From the NCBI RefSeq assembly GCF_008386585.1, contig NZ_VUOB01000001.1, positions 231,201 through 295,200 of the forward strand: DNA of 64,000 bases. Direction: 5' to 3'. Both the position numbers and the translations under genes were made by a program. The notes below the pieces were generated by a model. It was not told the origin of the DNA, ran no database searches, and worked only from the letters and a program-made list of their open reading frames with translations. The stretch comes from Solihabitans fulvus (GTDB lineage Bacteria > Actinomycetota > Actinomycetes > Mycobacteriales > Pseudonocardiaceae). The number at the start of each line of letters is the position of its first letter. The first letter of the stretch is position 1. Below, one piece after another: positions 8,578 to 17,795 of this stretch.

Positions 8578-10545
8578 GTGGCTGACGACGCGCGGGAACT
8601 GACCGGGGAGCTGGTGGTCGACGGCGACGTGCCGGCCACGCCGACGCTGTCGCCCGACGGGCGTTGGGTCGCCTTCGTCGTCGCCTCGGTCGGGCGGGCC
8701 GGCGACCATCCGGTCAGCGCGCTGTGGATCGCCGCCGTGGCAGGGGATCCGTCGCCGGTGGCGTTGACGTCGGGAGTCACGGCGGACTCGACGCCCCGCT
8801 GGGCGGCCGATTCGGCAACGGTCTTCTTCCTGTCGGATCGAGTGGAACGCGGAGTCCCGCAGCTGCACCGGATTCCGCGCACGGGCGGCGACGCCGAGGC
8901 CCTGACCGCGTGGCGGGCCGGGATCGACGACCATCTCCCGCTGGCCGACCCGAACCTGGTCGCGCTGGTCGCACGGGACGAGCCGACCGAGGAGGACGTC
9001 CGCAGGGCCGAGCGGCGCGACGATGCCGTGGTGCGGGGCGAGCGGGTGCCGGTGGCGCGGTTGCGGCTGCTGGACCTGCGGACCGGGCGGATCCGAACTC
9101 CGTGCGCTCACGGCGATCGACACGTGGCCGAAGTGGCGCAACGGCCCGACGGCGGGCCGCTGGCGGTGCTCACGCTGGCGACGCCCGATCCGGACCCCGG
9201 CCTGCTCGAACCCCGGCTGCACCTGGTCGACCCGGACGGCGACAGCGTGCGGGACCTCGGCCCCGCAGGGGTTTTGGCGTCCGATCTCGCGTGGTGGCGC
9301 GACGAGACGGGCTGGCGCCTCGCGTACCTGGCGGTCACCCCGCCCGGCCTGGTCGGTGGGACCGCGGTGTTCGACCTGGCCGTGTCGGCGAGCGGGCCAT
9401 CGGCCGAGCACCGCAACCTGACCGCCGGGATGACCGTGTGTCCAACGGAACTCGTCCAGCTCGACTCCGGCGGGCCGCTCGCGCTGGTCGCCGACGGCCT
9501 GGACTCCGCGATTCACCGGCTCGACCCGGCCCGGCTGCGCTTCGCGGAGGTCGGCCGCATCAGGGGTTTCGCCGGGTCGCTCACCGTGAGCCGGCGCGGC
9601 GACGTCGTCGCGGCTGTGCTCAGCACGGCGCACGAACCCAGGGACGTGCACGCCGGGCCGCCGCACGGGCCGCTGCGGCGGCTCAGCGACACCAGCCCGG
9701 CGCTGCGTGAAGTCCGGTGGGGAGGCCAGGAACGCCTGTCCTACCAGGCATCCGACGGCCTTGCGCTGGATGGACTGTTGATCCTGCCGCCGGGACGGTC
9801 GCGGCGGGACGGGCCGTTCCCGCTCGTCACGCTGGTGCACGGCGGCCCGTACGACCGGTACGCCGACCAGCTCCAGCTCGGCTGGTATCCCTCGGGGCAG
9901 TGGTTGGCGGCGGCGGGCTACGCGGTGTTCCTGCCCAACGCGCGCGGCGGCCAGGGGCACGGCCACGAGTTCGCCGCGCGGGTCGCCGGCGCGGTCGGCG
10001 ACGCCGAGTGGACCGACGTGCTGACCGGCATCGACGCGTTGGTCGCCGACGGCGTCGCGGACGCCGACCGGCTCGGCATCGGCGGCTGGAGCCACGGCGG
10101 CTTCGCGGCCGCGTGGGCGGTCGGCCAGACCGACCGGTTCAGGGCGGCCGTCATGGGCGCGGGCATCAGCGACTGGGGCATGCTCGCCGGGACCGGCGAG
10201 CATGGGCGGTTCGAGGCGGGCCTCGGCGGCAGCATCGGTTGGGAGGGAACGGGACCGCACCCGCATGACCGGCGCAGCCCGATCTCGTTCACCGCCAGGA
10301 TCCGCACACCCGTGTTGATCCTGCACGGCGAGCAGGACACGAACGTCCCGTTAGGACAGGCGGAGTTCTTCCACCGCGCGCTTCGCCGGTTCGGGGTCGA
10401 GCACGAGTTCGTCGTCTATCCGAGGGAGGGCCACGCGATCCGGGAGCGCGGCCACCAGCTCGACCTGCTCCGCCGCACCCGCGCGTGGTTTGACCGATGG
10501 CTCGCGCCGCGCGTAGCGGAACCCGCGCTGACCACCGACGCATGA
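8578..10545 (+). CDS. S9-family prolyl oligopeptidase-type peptidase
   Basis: This 655-residue protein has an N-terminal beta-propeller-like half (repeated blades such as LSPDGRWVAFV) and a C-terminal alpha/beta hydrolase half. The catalytic triad is visible: Ser in GGWSHGGFAA (about residue 505), Asp in HGEQDTNVP and His in EGHAIRERGH. This fits dipeptidyl or acylaminoacyl peptidases that trim small peptides in the cytoplasm; no signal peptide is present. GTG start at 8578, 34 bases after the kinase gene, so it may belong to that operon. A strong hairpin follows the stop. Confidence 0.9.
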   Translation: MADDARELTGELVVDGDVPATPTLSPDGRWVAFVVASVGRAGDHPVSALWIAAVAGDPSPVALTSGVTADSTPRWAADSATVFFLSDRVERGVPQLHRIPRTGGDAEALTAWRAGIDDHLPLADPNLVALVARDEPTEEDVRRAERRDDAVVRGERVPVARLRLLDLRTGRIRTPCAHGDRHVAEVAQRPDGGPLAVLTLATPDPDPGLLEPRLHLVDPDGDSVRDLGPAGVLASDLAWWRDETGWRLAYLAVTPPGLVGGTAVFDLAVSASGPSAEHRNLTAGMTVCPTELVQLDSGGPLALVADGLDSAIHRLDPARLRFAEVGRIRGFAGSLTVSRRGDVVAAVLSTAHEPRDVHAGPPHGPLRRLSDTSPALREVRWGGQERLSYQASDGLALDGLLILPPGRSRRDGPFPLVTLVHGGPYDRYADQLQLGWYPSGQWLAAAGYAVFLPNARGGQGHGHEFAARVAGAVGDAEWTDVLTGIDALVADGVADADRLGIGGWSHGGFAAAWAVGQTDRFRAAVMGAGISDWGMLAGTGEHGRFEAGLGGSIGWEGTGPHPHDRRSPISFTARIRTPVLILHGEQDTNVPLGQAEFFHRALRRFGVEHEFVVYPREGHAIRERGHQLDLLRRTRAWFDRWLAPRVAEPALTTDA

Positions 10546-10555
10546 CAACGCCGGC

Positions 10556-10587
10556 GCCGGGCCGGGCCCGCGCGGGCCCGGTCCGGC
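10556..10587. terminator. Bidirectional hairpin terminator
   Basis: A 14-bp stem with one G-T pair and a 4-base loop (GCGC) lies between the convergent S9 peptidase and serine hydrolase genes, 10 and 24 bases from their stops. It is the strongest hairpin in this stretch. Confidence 0.65.
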
Positions 10588-10611
10588 GTCACCCCCGGTG
10601 GTGGTTCGGCG

Positions 10612-11802
10612 TCAGCCTCGGTCGCAGAGCGCGGTGTTCATGACCTCGCGCCTGTCGATGACCGCGCCGTTGCCGCCGTTGCCACTGCCGCTGCCGCCGC
10701 TCAGGCCGGCCGTGCTGGTGACGTTGAGCGTGATGAACGTGGACCTGCCGCTGGCCGTGGCCGCCACGAGGGACGTGTAGCCGGGCCACAATCCGTAGTG
10801 CCCCCAGGCCGTTTCACCGCAGGGCAGCTGGAACTTGACGATGCCGAGCCCGAGGTAGTCCCCGGAGGCCGCGTCGACGATCGAGCCGACCGTGAGCATC
10901 TCGGCCAGCTGCGCCTGCGGCACGACCTGGCCGGCCAGCAGGGCCTGGAGGAACTTGGTCTGGTCCGCTCCGGTGGACACCAGGCCGCCGCCGGACCCGC
11001 CGACGCTCGGCTCGGCGATCTCGCTGATGTCGGCCCAGAAGTACGCGCCGAGGAACCACTGCGCGACGTAGCCGCGCTCGCTACCCGCCGGCATGGACCG
11101 GTCGCCCGGCGTCGGCAGGTAGGTGTTGGTCAGGCCGAGCGGCGTGGTGATCCTGGACGACACCTCCTGCGCGTAGGTGTTCCCGGTGATCTTCTCGATG
11201 ATCATGCCGGCGATGATGAAGTTGGTGTCGGAGTACTGGCAGCCCTTGCCAGGCGCGAACAGCGGCGGCTGGGCGAGACCCCAGGACGCAACCTCGGCCA
11301 GCGAGTGCGGACCGAGCTGGTTGAGCGGGTTGAACCCGCCCTGCGCCGTCATGTAGTCGGCGATCCCGCTGGTGTGGTTGAGCAACTGGCGCACGCTGAT
11401 CTTGCTGCCGTCGTACCCGTTGCCGTCGACCACGCCGGGCAGGTAGGTCTCGACAGAGGTATCCAGCTGGACCTTCCCCTCGGCGACCAGCTGAAGGACG
11501 ATCGCCGCGGTGAACGTCTTGGTCAGGCTGCCGATGTGCGCCTTGGTGTCGGCGTCGATCGGCGAGACGCTGCCGACGTCCCGGCTGCCGCTGGCCACGG
11601 TCCACATCGTCGCGCCGTTCCGGACGGTGACGCCGACGCCGGGCGCCTGGTTGCTGGCCCGGTACCTGTCGGCGATGTCCTGGGTCGCCGCGTGCGTCGC
11701 GGGGTCCGCGGCCGCCAGGGGCGCCAGCGCCACGGTCGCCGCGACGACCGCGACACTCGCCGTCGCCAGCAGCCACCTGGCCGGTCTGGACTTCGTACGC
11801 AT
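10612..11802 (-). CDS. Secreted serine hydrolase (beta-lactamase / D-Ala-D-Ala carboxypeptidase family)
   Basis: This 396-residue protein has an N-terminal signal peptide (LLATASVAVVAATVALAPLAAADP) and the folds of class C beta-lactamase-like serine hydrolases. SLTKT (about residue 100) provides the nucleophile Ser and Lys. The second box is YSDTN, with Asp where many relatives have Asn, and the third box is WGHYG. It probably acts on peptidoglycan stem peptides or other D-amino-acid esters outside the cell. The ATG at 11802 has a GGAG site 8 bases before it. Its promoter region carries the two-component-type box at 11838-11870 that is shared with the eccE/fibronectin region. Confidence 0.87.
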   Translation of the reverse strand: MRTKSRPARWLLATASVAVVAATVALAPLAAADPATHAATQDIADRYRASNQAPGVGVTVRNGATMWTVASGSRDVGSVSPIDADTKAHIGSLTKTFTAAIVLQLVAEGKVQLDTSVETYLPGVVDGNGYDGSKISVRQLLNHTSGIADYMTAQGGFNPLNQLGPHSLAEVASWGLAQPPLFAPGKGCQYSDTNFIIAGMIIEKITGNTYAQEVSSRITTPLGLTNTYLPTPGDRSMPAGSERGYVAQWFLGAYFWADISEIAEPSVGGSGGGLVSTGADQTKFLQALLAGQVVPQAQLAEMLTVGSIVDAASGDYLGLGIVKFQLPCGETAWGHYGLWPGYTSLVAATASGRSTFITLNVTSTAGLSGGSGSGNGGNGAVIDRREVMNTALCDRG

Positions 11803-11837
11803 CGTGTCTCCTTGTCTGCGGACGGTCACTGACGGCG

Positions 11838-11870
11838 ACGATAGTGGGGAGCCATGAAATTCCTATGACA
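11838..11870 (-). promoter_or_regulatory. Promoter with response-regulator-type direct repeat
   Basis: On the minus strand TGTCAT-N5-TTTCAT (repeat period 11 bp) is followed after exactly 10 bases by TATCGTCGCC, a plausible -10 element, and the gene start is 36 bases further on. The same arrangement, TTTCAT-N5-TTTCAT, 10 bases, TAGCGTCGCC, occurs at 55757-55789. An 11-bp direct repeat is typical of OmpR/PhoB-family regulators. Confidence 0.5.
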
Positions 11871-13059
11871 CGGCGGATCCCGGGGTCGTCTTGACCAGCT
11901 GGGTGAGGAAGTCGGTGTTGGTCGGCGTCCTGCGGAGGCCGTCAAGGAGCATGTCGACGGCCTGCGGGCTGTCCCTGCCGTCCAGGGCCCTGCGCAGCGT
12001 GCGGGTCGCCAAGCGTTCCCCCGCCGACAGCAGCAGCTCGTCCTTGCGGGTGCCGGACTGGCTCACGTCGACCGCGGGATAGACTCGCTTGGCCGCGATC
12101 TTCCGGTCCAGCTTCAGCTCGGCGTTGCTGGTTCCCTTGTACTCCTCGAAGATCAGCGTGTCGCCGGCCGAGCCGGTCTCCACGAGCGCGGTCGCGAAGA
12201 TGGTCAGCGAGCCGCCGTTCTCGATGTTGCGGGCCGCGCCGAGGAACCGCTTCGGCGGGGTGAGAGCGGACGCGTCCACGCCGCCGGACAGGATCCGCCC
12301 GGACGCCGGGGCGGCCAGGTTGTAGGCGCGGCCGAGCCTGGTCAGCGAGTCCAGCAGCACGACGACGTCCTCGCCGAGCTCGACAAGGCGCTTGGCGCGC
12401 TCGATGGCCAGCTCGGCGAGCGCGGTGTGCTCGTGCGGCGGACGGTCGAAGGTGGCGGCGATGACCTCGCCGGGCGCGGCGCGGGCCAGCTCGGTGACCT
12501 CCTCGGGACGTTCGCCGACCAGGACGAACATCAGGTGGCACTCGGGGTGGTTCCTGCTGATGCCGTGCGCGATCGCTTGCAGCACAGAGGTCTTGCCCGC
12601 CTTGGGCGGGGCGACGATCAGCGCCCGCTGCCCCTTGCCGACCGGCATGACCAGGTCGGTCACCCTGGCGGTCATGGCGTGCGACTCGGTCTCCAGCCGC
12701 AGGCGTTCGTTGGGGTACAGGGGAACCAGCTCCGCGAACGCCGGCCGTGCCGAGGCGTGCGCGGGGTCTCGTCCGTTGACGGTGTCGACCTGGACGAGGG
12801 CAGCCTGTTGCCGACCCTTGCCGGCCGGGCCCGCCTTGCCGGTGACGGCGTCGCCCCGGCGCAGCGAATGTCGGCGGACCAGCGCCGAAGAGACGGAGAC
12901 GTCGCCGGGGCCGGGCAGGTAGCCGTCGGCGCGGAGCACGGCGCGGTTGTCCACGATGTCGAGGATTCCGGTCACTGAGGCGAGCGAACCGTCCACTCGG
13001 GACTCGTTGACGTGGTCGGTTTCGGTGCGTTGACTGGGAATGATGGTGGTGGTGATCAT
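11863..13059 (-). CDS. rho: Short transcription termination factor Rho (paralogue)
   Basis: This 398-residue Rho is a hexameric RNA-dependent ATPase that ends transcription. It has a short N terminus and RNA-binding region (to about residue 110), Walker A APPKAGKTS (about 155), Walker B with VVLLDSLTRLGRAYN, the Q-loop region with GGVDASAL and the R-loop with KGTSNAEL. Actinobacterial housekeeping Rho usually exceeds 600 residues because of a long basic N-terminal insertion; that insertion is absent. The motif DERPEEVTEM known from other Rho proteins reads GERPEEVTEL, and KGTGN reads KGTSN. These positions surround the bicyclomycin pocket. I infer a second, specialised Rho. The ATG at 13059 is used; a GTG 15 codons further in is possible. 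Confidence 0.9.
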   Translation of the reverse strand: MITTTIIPSQRTETDHVNESRVDGSLASVTGILDIVDNRAVLRADGYLPGPGDVSVSSALVRRHSLRRGDAVTGKAGPAGKGRQQAALVQVDTVNGRDPAHASARPAFAELVPLYPNERLRLETESHAMTARVTDLVMPVGKGQRALIVAPPKAGKTSVLQAIAHGISRNHPECHLMFVLVGERPEEVTELARAAPGEVIAATFDRPPHEHTALAELAIERAKRLVELGEDVVVLLDSLTRLGRAYNLAAPASGRILSGGVDASALTPPKRFLGAARNIENGGSLTIFATALVETGSAGDTLIFEEYKGTSNAELKLDRKIAAKRVYPAVDVSQSGTRKDELLLSAGERLATRTLRRALDGRDSPQAVDMLLDGLRRTPTNTDFLTQLVKTTPGSAVS

Positions 13060-13411
13060 GAGAGTTCTTCTTTCAGGTTCGGTGGATGCGCGGCGACCGG
13101 GCCATGGACAGGCCGATGCTTGCCGCAGACGGAATCCCGGTTCGCGCTGGAAATGGTTGCGGCACGGGGGCCGCGGTCAGCGATGCGACGAGAGATCCGA
13201 AGGTTCCCGTGGGAGGCGTTTTCACTGCCTGCATCCACATTGGGGAGACGTTGGGGACGTTACGCGCTGGACGGCCGCGGCGCAAGGGTGTGCCCGGTCA
13301 CCCGGTCACCCGGTCACCCGGTCACCCGGCCGGACGGCGGGACGGCGAGACGGCGGGCACCGCCGATCGGCGGTGGACCCCGGGCCGCGCCGGGCGGCAT
13401 ACTGGCCGGCG
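13060..13411. other. Intergenic region between rho and the CrtI-like gene
   Basis: These 352 bases hold no convincing gene. They must carry divergent promoters. The half near rho is somewhat lower in G+C and contains the direct repeat GACGTTGGGGACGTTACG around 13248. The half near the oxidoreductase carries the 8-bp tandem repeat listed separately. A long untranslated leader for rho is possible, since rho genes are often autoregulated, but no leader peptide or attenuator is clear. Confidence 0.4.
13293..13329. repeat. Tandem CCCGGTCA repeat
   Basis: Four complete and one partial copy of the 8-bp unit CCCGGTCA follow each other without mismatch, about 80 bases before the oxidoreductase start. 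Copy number may vary between strains by slippage, and the position could affect promoter spacing of the gene at 13412. Confidence 0.8.
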
Positions 13412-14950
13412 ATGATCGGCCTGCGGGATGTGGTGGTGGTCGGCGGCGGCCACAACGGACTGGTGGCGGCCGCGTATCTGGCGCGGGCCGGGCTGTCCGT
13501 GCTTGTGCTCGAACGCCTTGACCACGTCGGCGGCGCGGCGGTGTCCGCCCGCTGCTTCCCCGGCGTCGACGTGCGGCTGTCGCGCTACTCGTACCTGGTG
13601 AGCCTGCTGCCGAGGAAGATCGTGACGGAGCTGGGGCTCTCGATTCCCCTGCGCCGCCGCCGGATCTCCTCCTACACACCCGTCGGCGATTCGGGCCTGT
13701 TCGTGGACACGGCGGACGACGAGCGCACCTCCGCGTCCTTCCGGCGCGTCACTGGCGGCCCGCGCGAACTGGCCGCCTGGCGGGACTTCTACGACCTGGC
13801 GGGCCGCGTCGCGCGTCGGGTGTTCCCCACGCTCACCGAACCCCTGCCGGACCGGGAGTCCCTGCGCCGCGCGATCGACGACGAGCGGGCCTGGCAGGTC
13901 ATGTTCGGCAGGCCGCTCGGCGACACGCTCGGCGAGCTGTTCACGCACGACACGGTGCGCGGGGTCGTGCTGACCGACGCGCTGATCGGCACCTTCGCCT
14001 CGGCCGACGATCCGGGCCTGCGGCAGAACCGATGCCTGCTGTACCACCTGATCGGCAACGGGACCGGGGACTGGGACGTGCCGATCGGCGGCATGGGCGC
14101 GGTCACCGACGCGCTCGCCGACGCGGCCCGCTCCGCGGGCGCTGAGCTGGTGACCGGTGCCGAGGTCGTCTCGGTCGACCCGGCCGGCGAGGTGCGCTAT
14201 CGGTTGCGGGACAAGGAGATCAGCGTCGGTGCGAGGCACGTGCTCGGCAACGTCGCCCCGCACGTGCTCGCCGGCCTACTCGGCGAGACGCCGCCGCAGC
14301 CCGCGCCAGAGGGCGCCCAGCTGAAGGTGAACATGGTGCTGCGCAGGCTACCGAGGCTGCGCGACCACCGCGTGACGCCGGAGGAGGCGTTCAGCGGCAC
14401 GTTCCACGTCAACGAGGGCTACGACCAGCTGGCCACCGCCTTCGCCGAGGCCGACGCCGGCCGCATCCCGAGCCTGCCGCCGTGCGAGGTCTACTGCCAC
14501 TCGCTGACCGATCCCTCGATCCTCGGCGACGCCGAACGGGCGGCCGGCGTGCAGACGCTCACGCTGTTCGGCCTGCACATGCCGGCCAGGCTGTTCGAGC
14601 ACGACCGCGAGCAGGCGCGCGACCGCGCGCTGCTGGCGACGCTGCGGTCGCTGAACACCGTGCTCGCCGAGCCGATCGAGGACTGCCTGCTGCGGGTCGA
14701 CGGCGAGCCGTGCCTCGAGGCGCGCAGCCCGCTCGACCTCGCCGACCAGCTCCGCATGCCGGGCGGCCACATCTTCCACCGCGACCTGTCCTGGCCCTAC
14801 GCCGAGGATCCGGCGCAGGCCGGGCGGTGGGGCGTGGAGACGGCGCACGAGCGGATCCTGCTCTGCGGAGCAGGCGCCGTGCGCGGTGGCGGCGTCAGCG
14901 GCATTCCCGGGCACAACGCGGCAATGGCCGTGCTGGCGCGCGAGGCCTAG
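13412..14950 (+). CDS. FAD-dependent oxidoreductase, phytoene desaturase (CrtI)-like
   Basis: This 512-residue flavoprotein opens with a dinucleotide-binding fold, VVVVGGGHNGLVAAAYLARAG, and VLERLDHVGGAA, and closes with the second FAD motif near LLCGAGAVRGGGVSG. The overall layout fits the phytoene desaturase / carotenoid isomerase-like oxidoreductases of bacteria, many of which have no proven substrate. No other carotenoid gene is nearby, so a role in pigments is not supported by context. The ATG at 13412 is the first start after a 350-base non-coding region. Confidence 0.85.
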   Translation: MIGLRDVVVVGGGHNGLVAAAYLARAGLSVLVLERLDHVGGAAVSARCFPGVDVRLSRYSYLVSLLPRKIVTELGLSIPLRRRRISSYTPVGDSGLFVDTADDERTSASFRRVTGGPRELAAWRDFYDLAGRVARRVFPTLTEPLPDRESLRRAIDDERAWQVMFGRPLGDTLGELFTHDTVRGVVLTDALIGTFASADDPGLRQNRCLLYHLIGNGTGDWDVPIGGMGAVTDALADAARSAGAELVTGAEVVSVDPAGEVRYRLRDKEISVGARHVLGNVAPHVLAGLLGETPPQPAPEGAQLKVNMVLRRLPRLRDHRVTPEEAFSGTFHVNEGYDQLATAFAEADAGRIPSLPPCEVYCHSLTDPSILGDAERAAGVQTLTLFGLHMPARLFEHDREQARDRALLATLRSLNTVLAEPIEDCLLRVDGEPCLEARSPLDLADQLRMPGGHIFHRDLSWPYAEDPAQAGRWGVETAHERILLCGAGAVRGGGVSGIPGHNAAMAVLAREA

Positions 14951-15019
14951 CTTTCTCCCTCGACGCCTCTACCGCGGCCTCGGTTTCCGCCCCTACGTGC
15001 GCACCCGTAGCCTGGCCGG

Positions 15020-15448
15020 GTGAGCGATCTCGACGCCGTGTTCCGGGAGTTCCCGCCGCGCTACCTGCACCGACCGTGGCGCGAGTCGGACGGGGTGCCG
15101 GCCGAGGACGTCAACGCCGCCGAGCGGCGGGTCGGTCACCCGATGCCAGGGTCGCTCCGCGCGCTCTACCGCACGATCGGGGCGTGCGACGAGTTGTTGA
15201 ACAGTCACAACGTGTTCGTTCCCGTCGAGCGGCTCGCCGTCGACGGCGGCCACCTCGTGTTCGCCGACGAGAACCAGGACGTGGTGTCGTGGGGCTTCCC
15301 GGTCGAGGTGCTCGGCAGCGAGGATCCCGAGGTGTGGCAGCGCGTCAACGACGGCGGCGAGGAACCGCCCTGGTACAGCGAGGAGAAGGCGCTCGCGGAC
15401 TTCCTCGGTGAGATGTTCGACTGGATCCGGGCGGACGAGGCGAACTAG
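15020..15448 (+). CDS. SMI1/KNR4-family protein
   Basis: This 142-residue protein matches the SMI1/KNR4 (SUKH) fold: an early helix pair with AAERRVGHPMPGSLRALYRTIGACDEL and the later ADENQDVVSWGFPVE strand region. SUKH proteins often serve as immunity proteins against secreted toxins. No toxin is adjacent here; the T7SS toxin operon lies 6 kb away on the other strand, so a link is conjecture. GTG start at 15020. Confidence 0.7.
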   Translation: MSDLDAVFREFPPRYLHRPWRESDGVPAEDVNAAERRVGHPMPGSLRALYRTIGACDELLNSHNVFVPVERLAVDGGHLVFADENQDVVSWGFPVEVLGSEDPEVWQRVNDGGEEPPWYSEEKALADFLGEMFDWIRADEAN

Positions 15449-15470
15449 GCCGTCGCGGCACAGGGAATCC

Positions 15471-16133
15471 TTAGCTGGCCCCGATCTGGTAGCCGATCCC
15501 GCGCACGGTGCCGATCAGCGGCGGATCGTGCAGCTTGCGCCGCAGCTGGGCGATCACGACGTCCAGCACGTTCGACGCCGGGTCGGCCGCCTCGTCCCAC
15601 GCGTGCTCGATCAGCTGCTGCCGCGAGACCGGCCGGCCCGGCGTCATCATCAACCGTTGCAGCACAAGGAACTCCTTGCGGGTCACGGTGAGGAGCACGC
15701 CGGCCCTGCGCACGTGGTGTCGGTCGCCGTCCAGCTCGACGTCCGCGTGCCGCAGCACCGTCGGCTGTCGCGCCGTGCCGCGCCGGCACAGCGTGCGCAC
15801 CCGCACGAGCAGCTCCGCCATTGCGAACGGCTTCCCGAGGTGGTCGTCGCCGCCGAAGCGCAGGTCGTCGACGCGGTCGGCCACGCTGTCCCGCGCGGTC
15901 AGGAAGAGCACCGGCGTCGCCCAGCCCGCCTGCCGCCTGCCGTGCACGTACCGCAGCGCGTCACCGGCGGGCAGCATCCGGTCGAACACCGCGCAGTCGT
16001 AGGAATTCACGAACAGCGCCTCGTCGGCGGCGGGCAGGTCGGCGGCGGTGTCCACGGCGAAACCGGCGCCGCGCAGCGCCACCTCCAGCGCCAGCCGCAG
16101 GTTGTCGTCGTCCTCGGTGACCAGTACCCGCAC
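15471..16133 (-). CDS. OmpR-family response regulator, last gene of the SARP-EccA operon
   Basis: This 220-residue regulator has a receiver domain (EDDDN, phospho-acceptor in AVFDRMLP, Lys in GKPFAMAEL) and a winged-helix domain ending in GTVRGIGYQIGAS. It begins 9 bases after the AAA+ gene, so it is co-transcribed with the SARP hybrid and the EccA-like gene. No kinase follows it. It is clearly paralogous to the regulator at 19131 (shared FDRMLP-GDA-YVH-RQ-GW pattern), which has a kinase, so that kinase may serve both. GTG start at 16133. Confidence 0.88.
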   Translation of the reverse strand: MRVLVTEDDDNLRLALEVALRGAGFAVDTAADLPAADEALFVNSYDCAVFDRMLPAGDALRYVHGRRQAGWATPVLFLTARDSVADRVDDLRFGGDDHLGKPFAMAELLVRVRTLCRRGTARQPTVLRHADVELDGDRHHVRRAGVLLTVTRKEFLVLQRLMMTPGRPVSRQQLIEHAWDEAADPASNVLDVVIAQLRRKLHDPPLIGTVRGIGYQIGAS

Positions 16134-16142
16134 ACCGGAACG

Positions 16143-17795
16143 CTAGCGCGCGATGGCCGCCAGCACGTCGTCGACCAGCAAACCGCGCAGCTCCTCGACG
16201 GTCGGCATCCGGCCGAGCAGCCGCAGCCGCTGCGACTGCGCCTTGCGCACGCCCTCGAACAGCCTGCGCGCGTCCCTGGCGTTGCCGAAGTTCGGGTCGT
16301 CCGCGATCCGCGCGAAGTAGTCGACCAACACCGGGTCGGCGGCCCTGTCCAGCTCGTAGTCCCCCGCCGACACCATCCTGCCGATGATGCCGAGCAGTTC
16401 GTTCGGGGTGTAGTTCTCGAACTCGACGGTCTTGCCGAACCGGGACGCGAGACCGGGGTTGGCGGACAGGAACTCGATCATCTCGCCGGTGTAGCCGGCC
16501 ACGATGACCGCGATCTCGTCCCGGCGGTCCTCCATCATCTTGACCAGGGTGTCGATCGCCTCCTGGCCGAAGTCGCCGCCCGAGGCGGCCGACCGGGACA
16601 GCGTGTACGCCTCGTCGATGAACAGCACCCCGCCGATGGACTCCTCGAACACCGACGCGGTCTTCTCCGCCGTGTGCCCGACGTACTGGCCGACCAGGTC
16701 GCGCCTGGCCACCTCGTGGAACTCGCCGCGCGGCAGCACCCCCAGTGCCTTCAACAGCTTTCCGTAGATCCGCGCCACCGTCGTCTTCCCGGTGCCCGGC
16801 GCGCCCGCGAAGATCAGGTGGTGGCTCGCGGGCCCGACCGACAGCCCGGCCCTGCGGCGCCAGTCGTTCACCTGGAGCTCGTCGACGAGGGCGCGGACCT
16901 CGGACTTCACGCCCGGCAGGCCGATCATCGTGTCGAGGTCGGCCAGCAGCGCGTCCAACGCCTGGTCACCGCCCGCCGAACGGCCCGCGTCCTCGCCGGT
17001 GGTCACCGTCGCCGTGGCGCCGTCGGCCAGAGAGATGCCCGGCGCGGCGGTGTTCTCGACCCGGCACCCCTCGACGGCGCCGCCGCAGCCCGGGGCGAAC
17101 GCGATGCCGACGCCGCGCGTGTCGCGGACCGTGCAGCGCCGAAGCACCGGCGCGCCGTGGTTGGCCACCGAGATGCCCTCGTCGCCGGTGCGGGACACCA
17201 CGCAGCCCTCGACGACCGGCCTGCCGTACTGGTAGACGTACATCCCGCGCAGCCCGCACCCGGTCACCGTGCAGTCGCGGATCACCGGGTCGGCGCCGAG
17301 CGAGACGACGATGCCGTCGCCTGCCACGTCCTGGATGGTCGTGTCCGCCAGCCGGCCGGGCGTGCCCTCGATGACCACGCCCTGCTCGGCCCCGGCGATG
17401 GCGCACTCGGTGACCGCGAAGGCCGCCGCGCCCCGGATGCTGATCGCGGGCCCGCGCCCGCCCGCGATGGTGCAGCGCTGCGCGGTGAGGGCGGTGTCGT
17501 CGACGGCGATGGCCGCGCCGCCCGCCAGCAGCCCGATGCCTTGCAGCACAACGGATCCGCCGGTCGCGCGGAGCACCGGCCAGTCGACGCCGCTGCCGTC
17601 GACGACCACCGTGGCGCCGTCCGCGGCGGCCAGCGTCACCCGCCGGTCGGTGAGGTCGATGGTCTCCGGGTAGGTGCCGTCCGCGATGACGATGACCGCG
17701 CCGTCCGGCGCCTCCGCGAGCGCGTCGCCGATGGTCGGGTAGGCGCCGGGCTGGTGCGCGACCAGCAGGGTCCGCCCCGGTGTCGAGAGTGTCAT
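16143..17795 (-). CDS. Beta-helix / AAA+ ATPase, EccA-like T7SS chaperone
   Basis: This 550-residue protein joins two parts. Residues about 20-255 form a right-handed parallel beta-helix, with repeated short units such as GDGIVVSLGADPVIRDCTV. Residues about 270-550 are a CbxX/CfqX-type AAA+ ATPase with Walker A FAGAPGTGKTTVA (about 332), Walker B GVLFIDEAYTL and sensor motifs. The ATPase half resembles mycobacterial EccA, the cytoplasmic ATPase acting on T7SS substrates, and I infer that role from the secretion genes in the window. Its ATG shares one base with the TGA of the upstream SARP gene, so translation is coupled. CbbX-type Rubisco activase is the alternative, but no Rubisco gene is present. 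Confidence 0.8.
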   Translation of the reverse strand: MTLSTPGRTLLVAHQPGAYPTIGDALAEAPDGAVIVIADGTYPETIDLTDRRVTLAAADGATVVVDGSGVDWPVLRATGGSVVLQGIGLLAGGAAIAVDDTALTAQRCTIAGGRGPAISIRGAAAFAVTECAIAGAEQGVVIEGTPGRLADTTIQDVAGDGIVVSLGADPVIRDCTVTGCGLRGMYVYQYGRPVVEGCVVSRTGDEGISVANHGAPVLRRCTVRDTRGVGIAFAPGCGGAVEGCRVENTAAPGISLADGATATVTTGEDAGRSAGGDQALDALLADLDTMIGLPGVKSEVRALVDELQVNDWRRRAGLSVGPASHHLIFAGAPGTGKTTVARIYGKLLKALGVLPRGEFHEVARRDLVGQYVGHTAEKTASVFEESIGGVLFIDEAYTLSRSAASGGDFGQEAIDTLVKMMEDRRDEIAVIVAGYTGEMIEFLSANPGLASRFGKTVEFENYTPNELLGIIGRMVSAGDYELDRAADPVLVDYFARIADDPNFGNARDARRLFEGVRKAQSQRLRLLGRMPTVEELRGLLVDDVLAAIAR

